This document shows, piece by piece, positions 26,779 through 36,326 of a stretch of DNA of 64,000 bases; positions within the stretch are counted from its first letter, which is position 1, and each line of letters begins with the position of its first letter. Both the position numbers and the translations under genes were made by a program. The stretch comes from Peribacillus butanolivorans. Lineage in GTDB: Bacteria > Bacillota > Bacilli > Bacillales > DSM-1321. The notes below the pieces were generated by a model. The model searched no databases, was not told the origin of the DNA, and saw only the letters and a list, made by a program, of their open reading frames with translations. The stretch is from assembly GCF_001273755.1 (NCBI RefSeq), contig NZ_LGYA01000001.1:3740173-3804172 (forward strand). The letters run 5' to 3'.

Positions 26779-27051
26779 CTATCGAATTAAGATCTTGATA
26801 AGTAACCCTATTTGGATGACCATCAAAACCGGCAGTCCCCACTTAAAGGAGGTATGCTTCGTTTTATGATGGAAATGTTTCATTCCAAGAAAGGTCCCAG
26901 TTCCCCCACCTATGACTGCCCAAAACCAGAGTGTCTTTTCGCTGATACGATACTTCCCATTGCGTGCTCTCTTTTTGTCGACTCCCATTATGACAAAGCC
27001 TACGATGTTAATGATAAACATAAAGGCAAGAATGATCCAAACTCCTTGCAT
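26779..27051 (-). CDS. ysdA: DUF1294 membrane protein YsdA
   Basis: 90 residues with an N-terminal membrane helix, the DUF1294 motif DKKRARNGKYRISEKTLWF, the GGGTGTFLGMKHFHHKTKH segment and a C-terminal helix. Function unknown. In B. subtilis ysdA follows rplT as here. GGGGAGAGAGG precedes the ATG. It lies after the rplT terminator. Confidence 0.9.
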   Translation of the reverse strand: MQGVWIILAFMFIINIVGFVIMGVDKKRARNGKYRISEKTLWFWAVIGGGTGTFLGMKHFHHKTKHTSFKWGLPVLMVIQIGLLIKILIR

Positions 27052-27075
27052 TCCTCTCTCCCCCTTTAAATATGT

Positions 27076-27108
27076 AAAAAGCCACCCTCTTGAAAAAGAG
27101 AGTGGCTG
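27076..27108 (-). terminator. Terminator of the infC-rpmI-rplT operon
   Basis: AGCCACTCTC / GAGGGTGGCT stem with a TTTTTCAA loop and a TTTTT run on the minus strand, 14 bases after the rplT stop. Confidence 0.88.
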
Positions 27109-27121
27109 ATATCAGTCAGAC

Positions 27122-27481
27122 TTATTTGTCTAATTGTTGTTTAGCAGCAGTTGCTAATTGAGCAAAAGCTTGTTCGTCAGCAACAGCAAGATCAGCAAGC
27201 ATTTTGCGGTTTACTTCGATACCAGCAAGCTTTAAGCCATGCATTAAACGGCTATAAGAAAGACCGTTGATGCGAGCTGCAGCGTTGATACGAGTAATCC
27301 AAAGTTTGCGGAAATCACGTTTTTTCTGACGACGGTCACGGAAAGCATAGTTTCCTGACTTCATTACTTGTTGGTTAGCTACTTTGAAAAGAATATGTTT
27401 CGCGCCATAGTAACCTTTAGCTAATTTTATTACCTTTTTACGACGTTTGCGAGTAACAGTACCGCCTTTTACACGTGGCAT
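27122..27481 (-). CDS. rplT: Ribosomal protein L20
   Basis: 119 residues with the L20 signature [16 protein letters not shown] and [23 protein letters not shown]20 binds 23S rRNA during 50S assembly and, in Bacillus, represses its own operon by binding the infC leader. ATG at 27481 with GGAGG. Third gene of the operon. Confidence 0.98.
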   Translation of the reverse strand: MPRVKGGTVTRKRRKKVIKLAKGYYGAKHILFKVANQQVMKSGNYAFRDRRQKKRDFRKLWITRINAAARINGLSYSRLMHGLKLAGIEVNRKMLADLAVADEQAFAQLATAAKQQLDK

Positions 27482-27516
27482 GTTATTTCCCTCCTATTTA
27501 ACTCGATAAATCGAAC

Positions 27517-27717
27517 TTATTTAATATTGTCTAGCATATGACGAATACGTTTGAAGTCACCTTTGCTTACAAGGCTAGCTTTGCGAAGCTTACGCTTTTG
27601 CTTAGTAGATTTGTTAGCAAATAAATGGCTTGTGTAAGCGTTAGAACGCTTAAGTTTGCCGGATCCAGTCTTTTTGAAACGTTTAGCAGATCCGCGGTGA
27701 GTTTTCATTTTAGGCAT
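27517..27717 (-). CDS. rpmI: Ribosomal protein L35
   Basis: 66 residues, highly basic, starting [24 protein letters not shown], the classic L35 N-terminus. Part of the 50S subunit. Second gene of infC-rpmI-rplT. GGAGG before the ATG at 27717. Confidence 0.98.
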   Translation of the reverse strand: MPKMKTHRGSAKRFKKTGSGKLKRSNAYTSHLFANKSTKQKRKLRKASLVSKGDFKRIRHMLDNIK

Positions 27718-27751
27718 AAGGTATTCCTCCTCATTACAAATTACTTTACAA

Positions 27752-28267
27752 TTACTTTTCGGCTTTTGGTGCTAAGATAATGAACATGCTGCGTCCGTCC
27801 ATTTTTGGATGTTGCTCGATTGTAGCCACTTCTTTACATGCTTCAGAAAAACGAACGAGTACACGTTGACCAATTTCCTTATGTGTAATAGCACGTCCTT
27901 TGAAACGGATAGAAGCTTTTACTTTATCGCCTTTTTCAAGGAATTTAATACCGTTGCGAAGCTTAGTATTGAAATCATGTTCTTCAATCGTCGGGCTCAA
28001 ACGAACCTCTTTAAGACTGATAACTTTTTGATTTTTACGTGCTTCCTTGTCTTTCTTTTGCTGCTCGAAGCGGTGTTTTCCGTAGTCCATAATCCGGGCT
28101 ACCGGAGGCTTTGCATTTGCAGCAACTAAAACTAGATCAAGATTTACACGAGCGGCAATTTCCAATGCTTCGAGTTTCGTTTTAATTCCAAGTTGTTCTC
28201 CGTTTTGGTCAATAAGACGAACTTCACGGGCTCGGATGCCCTCGTTTACCATCGCGTCTTTACTAAT
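27752..28267 (-). CDS. infC: Translation initiation factor IF-3 (rare ATT start)
   Basis: The conserved IF-3 sequence runs through [13 protein letters not shown], the linker [13 protein letters not shown] and C-domain [19 protein letters not shown]. Although an ATG lies at 28252, GGAGGTGG fits an ATT start at 28267 (nine bases spacing), giving a start [14 protein letters not shown] as in other infC genes. infC is known for using an AUU start, which makes its translation subject to IF-3 discrimination (autocontrol). 171 residues. IF-3 prevents subunit joining and checks the initiation codon. Confidence 0.95.
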   Translation of the reverse strand: MSKDAMVNEGIRAREVRLIDQNGEQLGIKTKLEALEIAARVNLDLVLVAANAKPPVARIMDYGKHRFEQQKKDKEARKNQKVISLKEVRLSPTIEEHDFNTKLRNGIKFLEKGDKVKASIRFKGRAITHKEIGQRVLVRFSEACKEVATIEQHPKMDGRSMFIILAPKAEK

Positions 28268-28506
28268 AGTTAGCCACCTCCAAAGATATTGGCGAATACG
28301 AATATTTGAATCAATTCGGTCACGCTCACAACTCGCTTACAGGATATAATCATAATAAAAAAGTGTGGATGCATGCTGCACCCACACTGATAGACTAATT
28401 CAGAAAGATCCAAATAATCAAATCATGACCTGTTAACTGCATCGTTTGCGTCAACCAGGTGAGAAGCGGGTGCTTCTTCTTTTCCTCAAACACGTATTCA
28501 ATTCAC
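28268..28506 (-). promoter_or_regulatory. L20-type leader with attenuator ahead of infC
   Basis: The ~240-nt untranslated leader ends in an intrinsic terminator (GTGTGGGTGCAGCATGC stem with CATCCACAC, then TTTTTT, 28388-28355) about 90 bp before infC. In B. subtilis, L20 binds this leader and promotes premature termination; arrangement and position are the same. The L20-binding fold itself was not modelled. Confidence 0.82.
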
Positions 28507-28512
28507 TTTAGA

Positions 28513-28542
28513 AATATATCATAAACACTGATGACTTGTCAA
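28513..28542 (-). promoter_or_regulatory. SigA-type promoter of infC-rpmI-rplT
   Basis: Minus-strand TTGACA (28542-28537), 18-bp spacer, TATATT (28518-28513). Confidence 0.7.
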
Positions 28543-28613
28543 ATGCTAATTTATTCGTTTTTCACAACAGAATTAATCTTATCAGACATTTTGTTATTTG
28601 ACAATACGTTTTT

Positions 28614-29108
28614 TTAAAGAAATTTAGACAAATAGTATTCGTCATGATACATTTCATCGAAAAATAATGAGTCCCGCTTCGTACCTTCTAGTACAAAACC
28701 CATCTTTTTATAAAGGGAAAGTGCTGGTTCGTTGTTAGCAATAACGGTCAATTCAAGGCGCCGGATTTCATATGCCAGTGCCTGCTCCTCCATTTTTTGA
28801 AACAGCTTCGTTCCGACTCCTTTTCCTCTCTCTTGTTCGGATATGCCGATGACAATTTTGGCAGAATGCTTTGTTCTGCTAAGTTCATTGCCCAATAATA
28901 TGAGATATCCTATCAAGTCGTGGCCGCTTGCTGCAACGAGGAAAATGGAGCGGGGGTTATTTTCAATTTGCTCGATTTGCCTCTCCAATTTGTTCTCCGT
29001 TGCTTTTCTTTCACCCGGATTGTACAACATGAACCCGGAATCTTCAACATGATTGAACAGAGCTGCCAATTTTCCCGCATCTTGCCTTGTAGCCTTCCGT
29101 ATCTCCAT
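28614..29108 (-). CDS. GNAT family N-acetyltransferase
   Basis: 164 residues with a clear GNAT fold: central strand SAKIVIGISEQERGKGVGTKLF, where the acetyl-CoA loop is RGKGVG, and the C-terminal ELTVIANNEPALSLYKKMGFVLEG. Substrate unknown. I take the ATG at 29108 (GGGAG upstream); an ATG six codons earlier lacks a site. It lies between the infC promoter and the small membrane gene after thrS and is not part of the standard B. subtilis neighbourhood. Confidence 0.88.
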   Translation of the reverse strand: MEIRKATRQDAGKLAALFNHVEDSGFMLYNPGERKATENKLERQIEQIENNPRSIFLVAASGHDLIGYLILLGNELSRTKHSAKIVIGISEQERGKGVGTKLFQKMEEQALAYEIRRLELTVIANNEPALSLYKKMGFVLEGTKRDSLFFDEMYHDEYYLSKFL

Positions 29109-29192
29109 TTCTCCCCACTCCCTCATATTAATATTTTTTTGGGTAATTAGCTGAATTTACATCTTGGATCTATTAACTAGAGTCTTCAAATG

Positions 29193-29363
29193 TTACGGGT
29201 TTTCTTTTGCCTTTTTCTTTTTCTCAATAGCATCCCACGCAAATAGAACTATCCAAAACAACAGGACCGGGACAATAGCATATTGTCGATAACCATCCAG
29301 TAACAATAAGATGATGACGACAAGAAATGTTGGTCCGAATAGATAGGAAAATTTCTTATTCAT
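29193..29363 (-). CDS. Small two-helix membrane protein (56 aa), unknown
   Basis: A 56-codon frame with a strong AAGGAG eight bases ahead of the ATG at 29363. The product has two hydrophobic helices (about 10-23 and 30-44) joined by DGYRQY, and a very basic tail (EKKKKAKENP). The hydrophobic pattern and good ribosome binding site argue for a real gene, but I do not know the family. It follows the thrS terminator and precedes the GNAT gene. Confidence 0.65.
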   Translation of the reverse strand: MNKKFSYLFGPTFLVVIILLLLDGYRQYAIVPVLLFWIVLFAWDAIEKKKKAKENP

Positions 29364-29429
29364 GCTGACCACTCCTTTTCATTGTTGACTATACTTTCAC
29401 ATGCTGTTGTTATTAATCATGCATTATGC

Positions 29430-29464
29430 AAAAGAGAGACACAACAATATGTGTCTCTCTTTTG
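29430..29464 (-). terminator. Terminator of thrS
   Basis: AAAAGAGAGACACA / TGTGTCTCTCTTTT stem around a short loop, with a T-run on the minus strand immediately after the thrS stop. Confidence 0.88.
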
Positions 29465-29467
29465 ATG

Positions 29468-31399
29468 TTAACGACTTACTTCTGCTTTAATCGCTGAAAC
29501 AAAGTCTTCAAACGCGACTGTTTCTGATTTTTGTTCACCGTATTTACGTACGTTCACACTGCCTTCTTGGGCTTCATTGTCACCAACAACCAGCATGTAC
29601 GGGATTTTCTGCATTTGCGCTTCACGGATTTTATAACCAATTTTCTCGTCACGTGTATCCAAATCAACACGGATGCCTTCTGCCTTAAGTTTTTCTTGCA
29701 CTTCTTTGGCATAATCCAAATGAACTTCTGGTGAGACCGGAATCACTTGTGCTTGGATAGGTGCCAGCCAAGTTGGGAATGCCCCCTTGTATTCTTCGAT
29801 TAAGTAAGCAACGAAACGTTCCATTGTGGAAACAACTCCGCGATGGATAACGACCGGACGGTGCTGCTTGCCGTCTTCACCGACATAGTTAAGATCAAAA
29901 CGTTCAGGAAGCAAGAAATCAAGTTGAACAGTTGAAAGAGTTTCATCTTTTCCTAAAGCTGTACGTACTTGAACGTCAAGCTTCGGACCGTAGAATGCTG
30001 CTTCACCTTCTGCTTCAAAATAATCTAGTCCAAGTTCATCCATCGCGCTTTTCAGCATGCTTTGTGCTTTTTCCCACATGGCGTCATCATCAAAATACTT
30101 CTCTGTATCCTGCGGATCACGGTAAGACAGACGGAATGAATAATCCTTAATATCGAAATCTTTATATACTTCCAGAACCAAGTTCACAACACGTTTGAAC
30201 TCTTCTTTAATTTGATCTGGACGGACGAAAATGTGAGCATCATTCAATGTCATCCCACGTACACGCTGCAGACCAGAAAGAGCGCCTGACATTTCATAGC
30301 GGTGCATCAAGCCAAGCTCAGCAATCCGGATTGGTAGCTCGCGGTAGCTGTGGATGCCGTTTTTATATACCATCATGTGATGCGGACAGTTCATCGGACG
30401 CAGGACCATCTGTTCGTTTTCCATCTCCATGACTGGGAACATATCATCCTGGTAATGATCCCAGTGTCCAGATGTTTTATAAAGGTCAACGCTTCCCATT
30501 ACAGGTGTGTATACGTGGTCATAGCCCAAACGTTCTTCCTTGTCAACGATATATCGTTCAATTGTGCGGCGAATTGTCGCACCCTTTGGTAACCACATTG
30601 GGAGACCTTGCCCAACTTTCTGTGAGCTCATGAACAGGTTCAATTCTTTTCCGATTTTACGATGGTCACGTTCTTTAGCTTCTTCTAGGAAACGTAGGTG
30701 TTCGGATAGTTCTTCTTTCTTAAAGAAAGCAGTTCCGTATATACGTTGAAGCATTTTGTTTTTGCTATCGCCTCTCCAGTATGCACCGGCGACGCTTAAT
30801 AGCTTGAATTCTTTAATTTTCCCAGTAGATGGAACGTGGATTCCGCGACAAAGGTCAAAGAATTCACCTTGCTCATAGATCGTTACTTGCTGATCAGCAG
30901 GAATAGCATCGATCAATTCCAATTTATACTCGTCACCAATTTCTTTGAAACGAGATATGGCTTCGTCACGACTTACTTCGATGCGAGCAATTTCCAAGTT
31001 TTCATTAACGATTTTCTTCATTTCTTTTTCAATCAAAGGAAGATCTTCAGGTGTTAATGATTCCTCTAGATCCATATCGTAGTAAAAACCGCCTTCGATG
31101 ACAGGGCCGACACCGAATTTAGCATTTTTGTAAAGACGTTTGATCGCTTGTGCCATCAAATGAGCTGTACTGTGGCGAAGCACTTCAAGCGCATCTGCTG
31201 CATCTTGTGTGACGATTTCAATTGTACCGTCTTCTTCAATTGGACGTTTCAAATCATATAATTCACCATTGAACTTTCCAGCAATGGATTTTTTTCTTAA
31301 ACCAGGGCTGATGGATGCAGCAATGTCTTCAGTAGTTGTACCTTTAGCAAACTCCTTCACCGCTCCGTCAGGAAATGATATTTTCAGTAATTCAGACAT
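29468..31399 (-). CDS. thrS: Threonyl-tRNA synthetase
   Basis: 643 residues in the usual order: TGS domain (1-62), editing/SAD domain ([11 protein letters not shown]...HVPSTG), class II core ([59 protein letters not shown]) and a C-terminal anticodon-binding domain. It charges tRNA-Thr and edits Ser-tRNA-Thr. GGAG precedes the ATG at 31399. A T-box lies upstream, so expression follows threonine starvation. Confidence 0.98.
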   Translation of the reverse strand: MSELLKISFPDGAVKEFAKGTTTEDIAASISPGLRKKSIAGKFNGELYDLKRPIEEDGTIEIVTQDAADALEVLRHSTAHLMAQAIKRLYKNAKFGVGPVIEGGFYYDMDLEESLTPEDLPLIEKEMKKIVNENLEIARIEVSRDEAISRFKEIGDEYKLELIDAIPADQQVTIYEQGEFFDLCRGIHVPSTGKIKEFKLLSVAGAYWRGDSKNKMLQRIYGTAFFKKEELSEHLRFLEEAKERDHRKIGKELNLFMSSQKVGQGLPMWLPKGATIRRTIERYIVDKEERLGYDHVYTPVMGSVDLYKTSGHWDHYQDDMFPVMEMENEQMVLRPMNCPHHMMVYKNGIHSYRELPIRIAELGLMHRYEMSGALSGLQRVRGMTLNDAHIFVRPDQIKEEFKRVVNLVLEVYKDFDIKDYSFRLSYRDPQDTEKYFDDDAMWEKAQSMLKSAMDELGLDYFEAEGEAAFYGPKLDVQVRTALGKDETLSTVQLDFLLPERFDLNYVGEDGKQHRPVVIHRGVVSTMERFVAYLIEEYKGAFPTWLAPIQAQVIPVSPEVHLDYAKEVQEKLKAEGIRVDLDTRDEKIGYKIREAQMQKIPYMLVVGDNEAQEGSVNVRKYGEQKSETVAFEDFVSAIKAEVSR

Positions 31400-31470
31400 T
31401 CAGTTTCACTCCTTCTTATTTTTAGAACAATCTGTTTTCAGTTATAGGTATCCGAGCGAGAAATCTAATT

Positions 31471-31766
31471 ACAACACAAAAAGCCCGCCCCTGTATAAAA
31501 CAGGGACGAGCTTAATAATCATAATCATTAACCCGCGGTTCCACCCTCGTTTCACTTTGCTTTTCACGGCAAAATGACACTTGTAACTTGGTAACGGCAG
31601 CTTCCCGTCAACTCATAGTCGCAATCTAATTGCTTTCCGAGCCGAAGTTTAAAGGTGGTAAGTGATCTATGCGAATAGGAAGCTTACAGCCTTTTGGCTC
31701 CCCTCTCTGAAAATCGGCGACTAGAATACCCGTGTCCTCATCATAACTTTTGTTTTTAATAGTATG
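31471..31766 (-). promoter_or_regulatory. T-box riboswitch leader of thrS
   Basis: The T-box sequence GAGGGTGGAACCGCGG lies at 31548-31533 (minus), followed by a terminator stem CTCGTCCCTG / CAGGGGCGGG with TTTTT (31511-31477). The 5' part is a large stem I region; ACC in the sequence CTTACCACC is a plausible Thr specifier. Uncharged tRNA-Thr would relieve termination. Confidence 0.92.
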
Positions 31767-31772
31767 TAGGAA

Positions 31773-31801
31773 ATTATAATTTGTTATACGGTGAAAATCA
31801 A
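31773..31801 (-). promoter_or_regulatory. SigA-type promoter of thrS leader
   Basis: Minus-strand TTGATT (31801-31796), 17-bp spacer, TATAAT (31778-31773). Confidence 0.7.
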
Positions 31802-31839
31802 GGTTAATTTTCTGTTTTGTTCATTATACTCAAAAAAGA

Positions 31840-32676
31840 TTATTCAAACGCCTTCGAAAATGCTGAAAGCGGCAGGACTGTCGCCCGCTCCTCGAAAATC
31901 CGCGCCATTGTTTGAATCAGGCCTTCTTCCTTGTCATCGGTATAGATGTACAAGTTTTCCGGAGCAATCGATAACAGCGGGGCAAGTATCACCGTATCGA
32001 GAAAAAGTGAACTTTTGGCAAGGAGCCGCCTGTCAATCATACTATTGATTTTTGGACGGTCAAGCTTGCTGAATTCCTGATCATAGAATTGAAAACCGTC
32101 TCGATTGACAAGATGAAGCTTTGGTAATTTCGACTCCTGCCCATGCAGGCAATCACGGAGCGTAGCAATAAAATTTTGATAGTCCTGTTCCAACTTATAT
32201 TCATCAATCGCCTTGACCACATACTTTTCCAACGTATGCTGAAATGATTTTAAACGGAAAGTCGTAAAAGAATCGAATGAAAAAGACACCTTCCCCGCCA
32301 AAATGCTTTGAAGCCCTTCCTCAATCAATTTTTTTTCCGTACTGAATAACATCCCTTGACACCTAGCTCTTTCTCCTTCAATAATCGATGATGCAATTTC
32401 GGTAATCGCTTCAATTTCTTCTCGTTCTCTATAGAAAAATTTACTAATTATGATTTGTTCAATCACAGGAAGCATCTTTTCTTCCAACAAAAAAGAATGA
32501 AATACTTCACTGAGCAGGATTAGCCATTTATCACCTACTGACTCTGTCATATCCACATACATACCTTGTTGTGGAAGAAATCGAATGTATGGTTGAAATT
32601 CTGCCCCTAACGGATGGACAGAAACTAAATTCAGTAATTTTAATGCCTCTGAATCATTTTGAAACGAAATTTGCAC
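31840..32676 (-). CDS. ytxC: Sporulation-associated protein YtxC
   Basis: 278 residues, close to the B. subtilis YtxC length, and in the same place between dnaI and thrS. The sequence is mixed helical with motifs such as EREEIEAITEIASSIIEGER and a C-terminal KLDRPKINSMIDRRLLAKSSLFLDTVILAPLLSIAPENLYIYTD part; no catalytic motif is recognised. YtxC-type proteins occur in spore formers and are of unknown function. GGGGGG precedes the start at 32676. Confidence 0.8.
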   Translation of the reverse strand: MQISFQNDSEALKLLNLVSVHPLGAEFQPYIRFLPQQGMYVDMTESVGDKWLILLSEVFHSFLLEEKMLPVIEQIIISKFFYREREEIEAITEIASSIIEGERARCQGMLFSTEKKLIEEGLQSILAGKVSFSFDSFTTFRLKSFQHTLEKYVVKAIDEYKLEQDYQNFIATLRDCLHGQESKLPKLHLVNRDGFQFYDQEFSKLDRPKINSMIDRRLLAKSSLFLDTVILAPLLSIAPENLYIYTDDKEEGLIQTMARIFEERATVLPLSAFSKAFE

Positions 32677-32761
32677 TACGACATCCCCCCTTCCCCCTTG
32701 CTTCTTTTTTCATGTATATGGGGATAGGGACTTGTTTAGAAGTAGGATAAGGCTTGTAATA

Positions 32762-32795
32762 GAAAAAAGTGACCTCTAATAAGAGACCACTTTCC
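32762..32795 (-). terminator. Terminator after dnaI
   Basis: AAGTGGTCTCT / AGAGGTCACTT stem with TTTTTT on the minus strand directly after the dnaI stop. Confidence 0.85.
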
Positions 32796-32796
32796 A

Positions 32797-33735
32797 CTAT
32801 CTTCTCCGGTTTATTCCATCAAGCTTGACCGGTTCTGCTAAATATTGAATTCTTTCCAATACTCTGGCCGCTTTCACTTCTTCCTTCTCACCGCGCTGTG
32901 AAAAGGTTAAGTGATTTTCAAGGCCATTCATGTCAAAATTCGAAGTGAAAAACGTAGGCAGGTTTTCCAGCATCCTAAATTGCAAAATTGGCCCAAAGAC
33001 TTCATCGCGTCCCCAGCTTGTCATAGACTCGGCTCCGATATCATCCAGCATAAGAACAGGTGCTGTTTTGACCATTTCAATTTTCTCATTGACGGTATTA
33101 TCGCCAATCGAGCCCTTTAGTTCTCTTAAGTAGTCCGGTACATAGACGATTAGTGAGGATATTTGCCTTTCAGCGAGTTCATTGGCAATTGCCCCCAATA
33201 GATAAGTCTTGCCAACGCCGAACTTCCCATAAATATATAATCCTTTTTGTCTTTTACCCGGCTCATACTCCATAATGAATGACATCGCTTTACCTAAAAC
33301 GCCTAAACGTTTGTTTTCATCATCCGTTTGTGAAAAGTCTTCAATTGTTGCCTTTAAAATATCCTTTGGCACATAAAGACTGCGAATCAATTTTTCGCGT
33401 TTTCGCTTTTCATCCTCTGCCAATTTCCGCGGACAGATTTCATAATTCAAATTAAGGGCCTTCCCTTGAACAACCAGTTTGGGATAATAGCCATGCATCA
33501 TATTGATACAGCCATCCAAACTTGGACATTTATCACACTTATTACTTTGCGAAGTAAATTCATAAAGCTTCCCTAAGTTTTTATCAATCATTTCCTTCGT
33601 AACAGTCGAACTATTGGCATTCAAAAATAGCCGCACCTGTTCGTCTTCAAAAATTTCCTGTTTTAACTTTTCATAACGCTCCTGAAATTGGTTTGTATTA
33701 GCCAATTTATTAAGGGAACTATTAATCTTTTCCAT
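32797..33735 (-). CDS. dnaI: Primosomal protein DnaI, helicase loader
   Basis: 312 residues: N-terminal helicase-binding domain with a zinc site (CDKCPSLDGCINMMHGYYPKL, then CPRKL) and a C-terminal AAA+ ATPase with Walker A GKFGVGKTYLL and Walker B VLMLDDIGAE. DnaI loads the DnaC replicative helicase at oriC and restart sites together with DnaB and DnaD. Its start overlaps the end of dnaB by 14 bases. Confidence 0.96.
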   Translation of the reverse strand: MEKINSSLNKLANTNQFQERYEKLKQEIFEDEQVRLFLNANSSTVTKEMIDKNLGKLYEFTSQSNKCDKCPSLDGCINMMHGYYPKLVVQGKALNLNYEICPRKLAEDEKRKREKLIRSLYVPKDILKATIEDFSQTDDENKRLGVLGKAMSFIMEYEPGKRQKGLYIYGKFGVGKTYLLGAIANELAERQISSLIVYVPDYLRELKGSIGDNTVNEKIEMVKTAPVLMLDDIGAESMTSWGRDEVFGPILQFRMLENLPTFFTSNFDMNGLENHLTFSQRGEKEEVKAARVLERIQYLAEPVKLDGINRRR

Positions 33736-35146
33736 CGTTCATTTCACCTCCAGCTTTCCACTGCTTCCATTTCTCCTGAAGCTCGCGTTTCTGTTCATCC
33801 AATTCAGGCTGATCCACTTTCTGCTCCTGCTGTGTTTCTTCTTTTTTCTCAAGCCATTCGGGAACCACTTCTTCCCGAATCGTCTTTTTCCGGCCGCCTT
33901 TTGCAACGTTTCTGCTTCCCTGAGCCCAATCCTGATATTTCCGGTGCTCATTTTTAGCTAGTTCCATCGCTTCGATGACAGTAGACACCTTCAGACGTGC
34001 CCAATGGCCCGCCAGTTTTTCCACATAGCCCTTTGTGAATTTCATATCTGTTTTAAGCATAACATATTCAATTAAGACATTGACGACCCCCGGATTTAGC
34101 TTTTGGTTGATCATCACACCTTCTACCACTTTCAAATCACCGCTGGATGGCTCTGCACCGCCTGACAACTGCATTAGCCGGTCGCGCGGGGAAATCGTCT
34201 CCAAATGACGGATTAGCTCTTGTTCCTGCGTTTTCGGTTCTTCTTTTTGTGTTCGTTCACGTATCGGCTGCACGCGATTGACAAGGGAAGGCATATCGGC
34301 CTGTCGCTCGATTTGGTACCAGTCCCTTGCCGCCTTTCTTAATATTTCCTCATCGATCTCATCATCCAATGAAACGGCATCCATAACTAGTTTTTGCATT
34401 TCAAGCGGATCAATGCCATATAAAAAGGCAAGTTTGGCAATCGTACTTTTTATTTTCGGAGTAAAGGCCTTTTTCGGCACGATTGATGATTTTATTCCGG
34501 CTAACAAAAGGTCAAAATCAAATAAGCCGTCAAATCCCGATGGCTCGACTCCATCCGCTCGATTGATATATTGCTGTTCGGGCAAAGGTTTCCATTCGTT
34601 TTTCGCTTCATCTGTTACATATAAGGAGTCCAAATGATCTGATGAAAACACCTCTGCAAAAGATTTTGTCACACTTTCATACTGATCCGTTAAAATGTGA
34701 TCATCGCAAAAGAATCTCTTTAACCGGTTAAATTGTACTTTGCCAATTTTTTTGTATAAGTATATATTCAGCATACCATCAGTGAAAAACTGTTGAGGGG
34801 ACAGCGGCGAATTTAATTCGTAAATAAATTCCTTCGTATCTTCTTTCGATTTCTTATACACATTCAGCAGTCCGATTCCCTCAAGCAAAAGGCGTGCTTC
34901 GTAGATATCGCCTAATTTAAGACCAATTGTATTCATTAATTGATAATGTGAGGAAGCTTCCGACCAGAGCCGATTTTCCTCTAACTCACTCCATAAGGTC
35001 ATGTATAGGCTAATACAGATCGGTCCAATAAGAGGTTGATATAGTCGGGTTAGTATTTTCCGATCATAATCATGAAGCAGCCCCGCAGATGAAACCAAGT
35101 ATGAATCCGCTGGGAGCAATTCTTGCCAATGCATTGACATCTCCAT
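33722..35146 (-). CDS. dnaB: Replication initiation and membrane attachment protein DnaB
   Basis: 474 residues, with the Gram-positive DnaB (not the E. coli helicase) N-terminal winged-helix region ILTRLYQPLIGPICISLYMTLWSELEENRLW and C-terminal DnaB/DnaD-like domain (LNPGVVNVLIEYVMLKTDMKFTKGYVEKLAGHWARLKVSTVIEAMELA) plus a charged tail. With DnaD and DnaI it loads helicase. Three ATGs (35146, 35140, 35134) compete: AAAGG favours the first, while GGAG favours the third. Downstream of nrdR, as in B. subtilis. Confidence 0.94.
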   Translation of the reverse strand: MEMSMHWQELLPADSYLVSSAGLLHDYDRKILTRLYQPLIGPICISLYMTLWSELEENRLWSEASSHYQLMNTIGLKLGDIYEARLLLEGIGLLNVYKKSKEDTKEFIYELNSPLSPQQFFTDGMLNIYLYKKIGKVQFNRLKRFFCDDHILTDQYESVTKSFAEVFSSDHLDSLYVTDEAKNEWKPLPEQQYINRADGVEPSGFDGLFDFDLLLAGIKSSIVPKKAFTPKIKSTIAKLAFLYGIDPLEMQKLVMDAVSLDDEIDEEILRKAARDWYQIERQADMPSLVNRVQPIRERTQKEEPKTQEQELIRHLETISPRDRLMQLSGGAEPSSGDLKVVEGVMINQKLNPGVVNVLIEYVMLKTDMKFTKGYVEKLAGHWARLKVSTVIEAMELAKNEHRKYQDWAQGSRNVAKGGRKKTIREEVVPEWLEKKEETQQEQKVDQPELDEQKRELQEKWKQWKAGGEMNDGKD

Positions 35147-35198
35147 TCAAACCTTTCAAAAGATGTAGTGAAAAAAGAGCCAAAGTAAATCTTCAGCT

Positions 35199-35663
35199 CT
35201 ACTTTCTTTCTTTATTTATTAAATCTTTCAATTCATCAATAAAGACATTAATATCTTTAAATTGTCGATATACGGAAGCGAATCTAACATAGGCAACCTC
35301 ATCGACTTCTGCCAGTTTGTCCATCACCATTTCGCCGACATTGTCACTTTTCACTTCTGCGATGCCCTGGTTGCGCAATTCCTTTTCTACATAACTGGTA
35401 ATTTGTTCCAATTCCTTTAGTGGAACTGGACGTTTTTCGCAGGCCCTGATTAAGCCACGTAGGATTTTATCACGACTGAACTCTTCCCGTGTCCCGCCTT
35501 TTTTCACTACAATCAGCGGCGTTTCCTCTACCTTTTCAAATGTCGTGAATCGAAAACCACATGCCTCACATTCACGGCGTCGTCGAATCGATTTACTTTC
35601 ATCGACTGGCCTGGAATCGAGCACTCTTGTTCCATTATATTGACATGATGGGCATTTCATCAT
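35199..35663 (-). CDS. nrdR: Transcriptional repressor NrdR
   Basis: 154 residues: zinc ribbon [20 protein letters not shown]...[16 protein letters not shown] and an ATP-cone domain ([29 protein letters not shown]). NrdR senses ATP/dATP and represses ribonucleotide reductase genes. First gene of the nrdR-dnaB-dnaI group; GGAG precedes the ATG. Confidence 0.97.
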   Translation of the reverse strand: MMKCPSCQYNGTRVLDSRPVDESKSIRRRRECEACGFRFTTFEKVEETPLIVVKKGGTREEFSRDKILRGLIRACEKRPVPLKELEQITSYVEKELRNQGIAEVKSDNVGEMVMDKLAEVDEVAYVRFASVYRQFKDINVFIDELKDLINKERK

Positions 35664-35764
35664 TATCAGCTCCGTATTTTATGTAGGACTCCCCTATCTA
35701 AATGTTCCCCAAGGATTTACTCTTCTATCTCAATCTTATATTAAAAGGAACAGCCAGTACAAGT

Positions 35765-35803
35765 AAAAAGTGTAACTTCCAACAGTAGGCACTTTTTTTA
35801 AGG
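35765..35803. terminator. Bidirectional terminator-like hairpin between speD and nrdR
   Basis: AAAAAGTG pairs with CACTTTTT around an imperfect inner stem (ACT/AGT), with T-runs on both strands. The nrdR upstream region is otherwise unremarkable. Confidence 0.6.
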
Positions 35804-35880
35804 AGCGTTATCAAGAGTCGTTATGCTTTTTACTAGTCACAATCTTAAGTTTAAAGCGGGCTTGCTAATTTATTGCATTA

Positions 35881-35911
35881 AAAAAGAGATGCACCCATGG
35901 CATCTCTGTGT
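35881..35911 (-). terminator. Terminator of speD
   Basis: AGAGATGC / GCATCTCT perfect stem around CATGGGT with TTTTTT on the minus strand, ten bases after the speD stop. Confidence 0.9.
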
Positions 35912-35920
35912 ATACGTTTT

Positions 35921-36319
35921 TTATAGGGCACTTATATTGGCTTTTTTCATTTGTACCGGACCTAATCCACGTGGAAGTTCAATGTTTTCACGTGTTTGCG
36001 CATTCAAAGCTTCAGCAATATAGTTTGCCGCAATATTCGGATCCAAATTACCACATGTATAGACATCAATGCTTGCATAGCCGTGTTCTGGAAAACTGTG
36101 AATCGTTAAATGTGATTCAGAAATGATGACAACCCCACTTACTCCTTGTGGAGCAAACTTGTGGAATGCTACTTCGCGAACCTCTGCACCTGACTTCAAG
36201 GCAGCATCAACAAAAATCTTTTCAATCAAATCAATATTGTTCAGTTTTTCAAAGTCACAACCCCAAAGTTCAGAAATGACATGTCTACCCATTGTTTCCA
36301 TAGTGTAAGCTGTTTCCAT
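35921..36319 (-). CDS. speD: S-adenosylmethionine decarboxylase proenzyme
   Basis: 132 residues from the ATG at 36319 (GGGGG nine bases ahead). The core [44 protein letters not shown] is characteristic of bacterial AdoMetDC; the serine of [12 protein letters not shown] (ESH) is the self-cleavage site that becomes the pyruvoyl cofactor. The enzyme makes decarboxylated SAM for spermidine synthesis. It lies downstream of gapB, as speH does in B. subtilis, but with its own promoter and a structured leader. Confidence 0.96.
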   Translation of the reverse strand: METAYTMETMGRHVISELWGCDFEKLNNIDLIEKIFVDAALKSGAEVREVAFHKFAPQGVSGVVIISESHLTIHSFPEHGYASIDVYTCGNLDPNIAANYIAEALNAQTRENIELPRGLGPVQMKKANISAL

Positions 36320-36326
36320 TTTAAGC

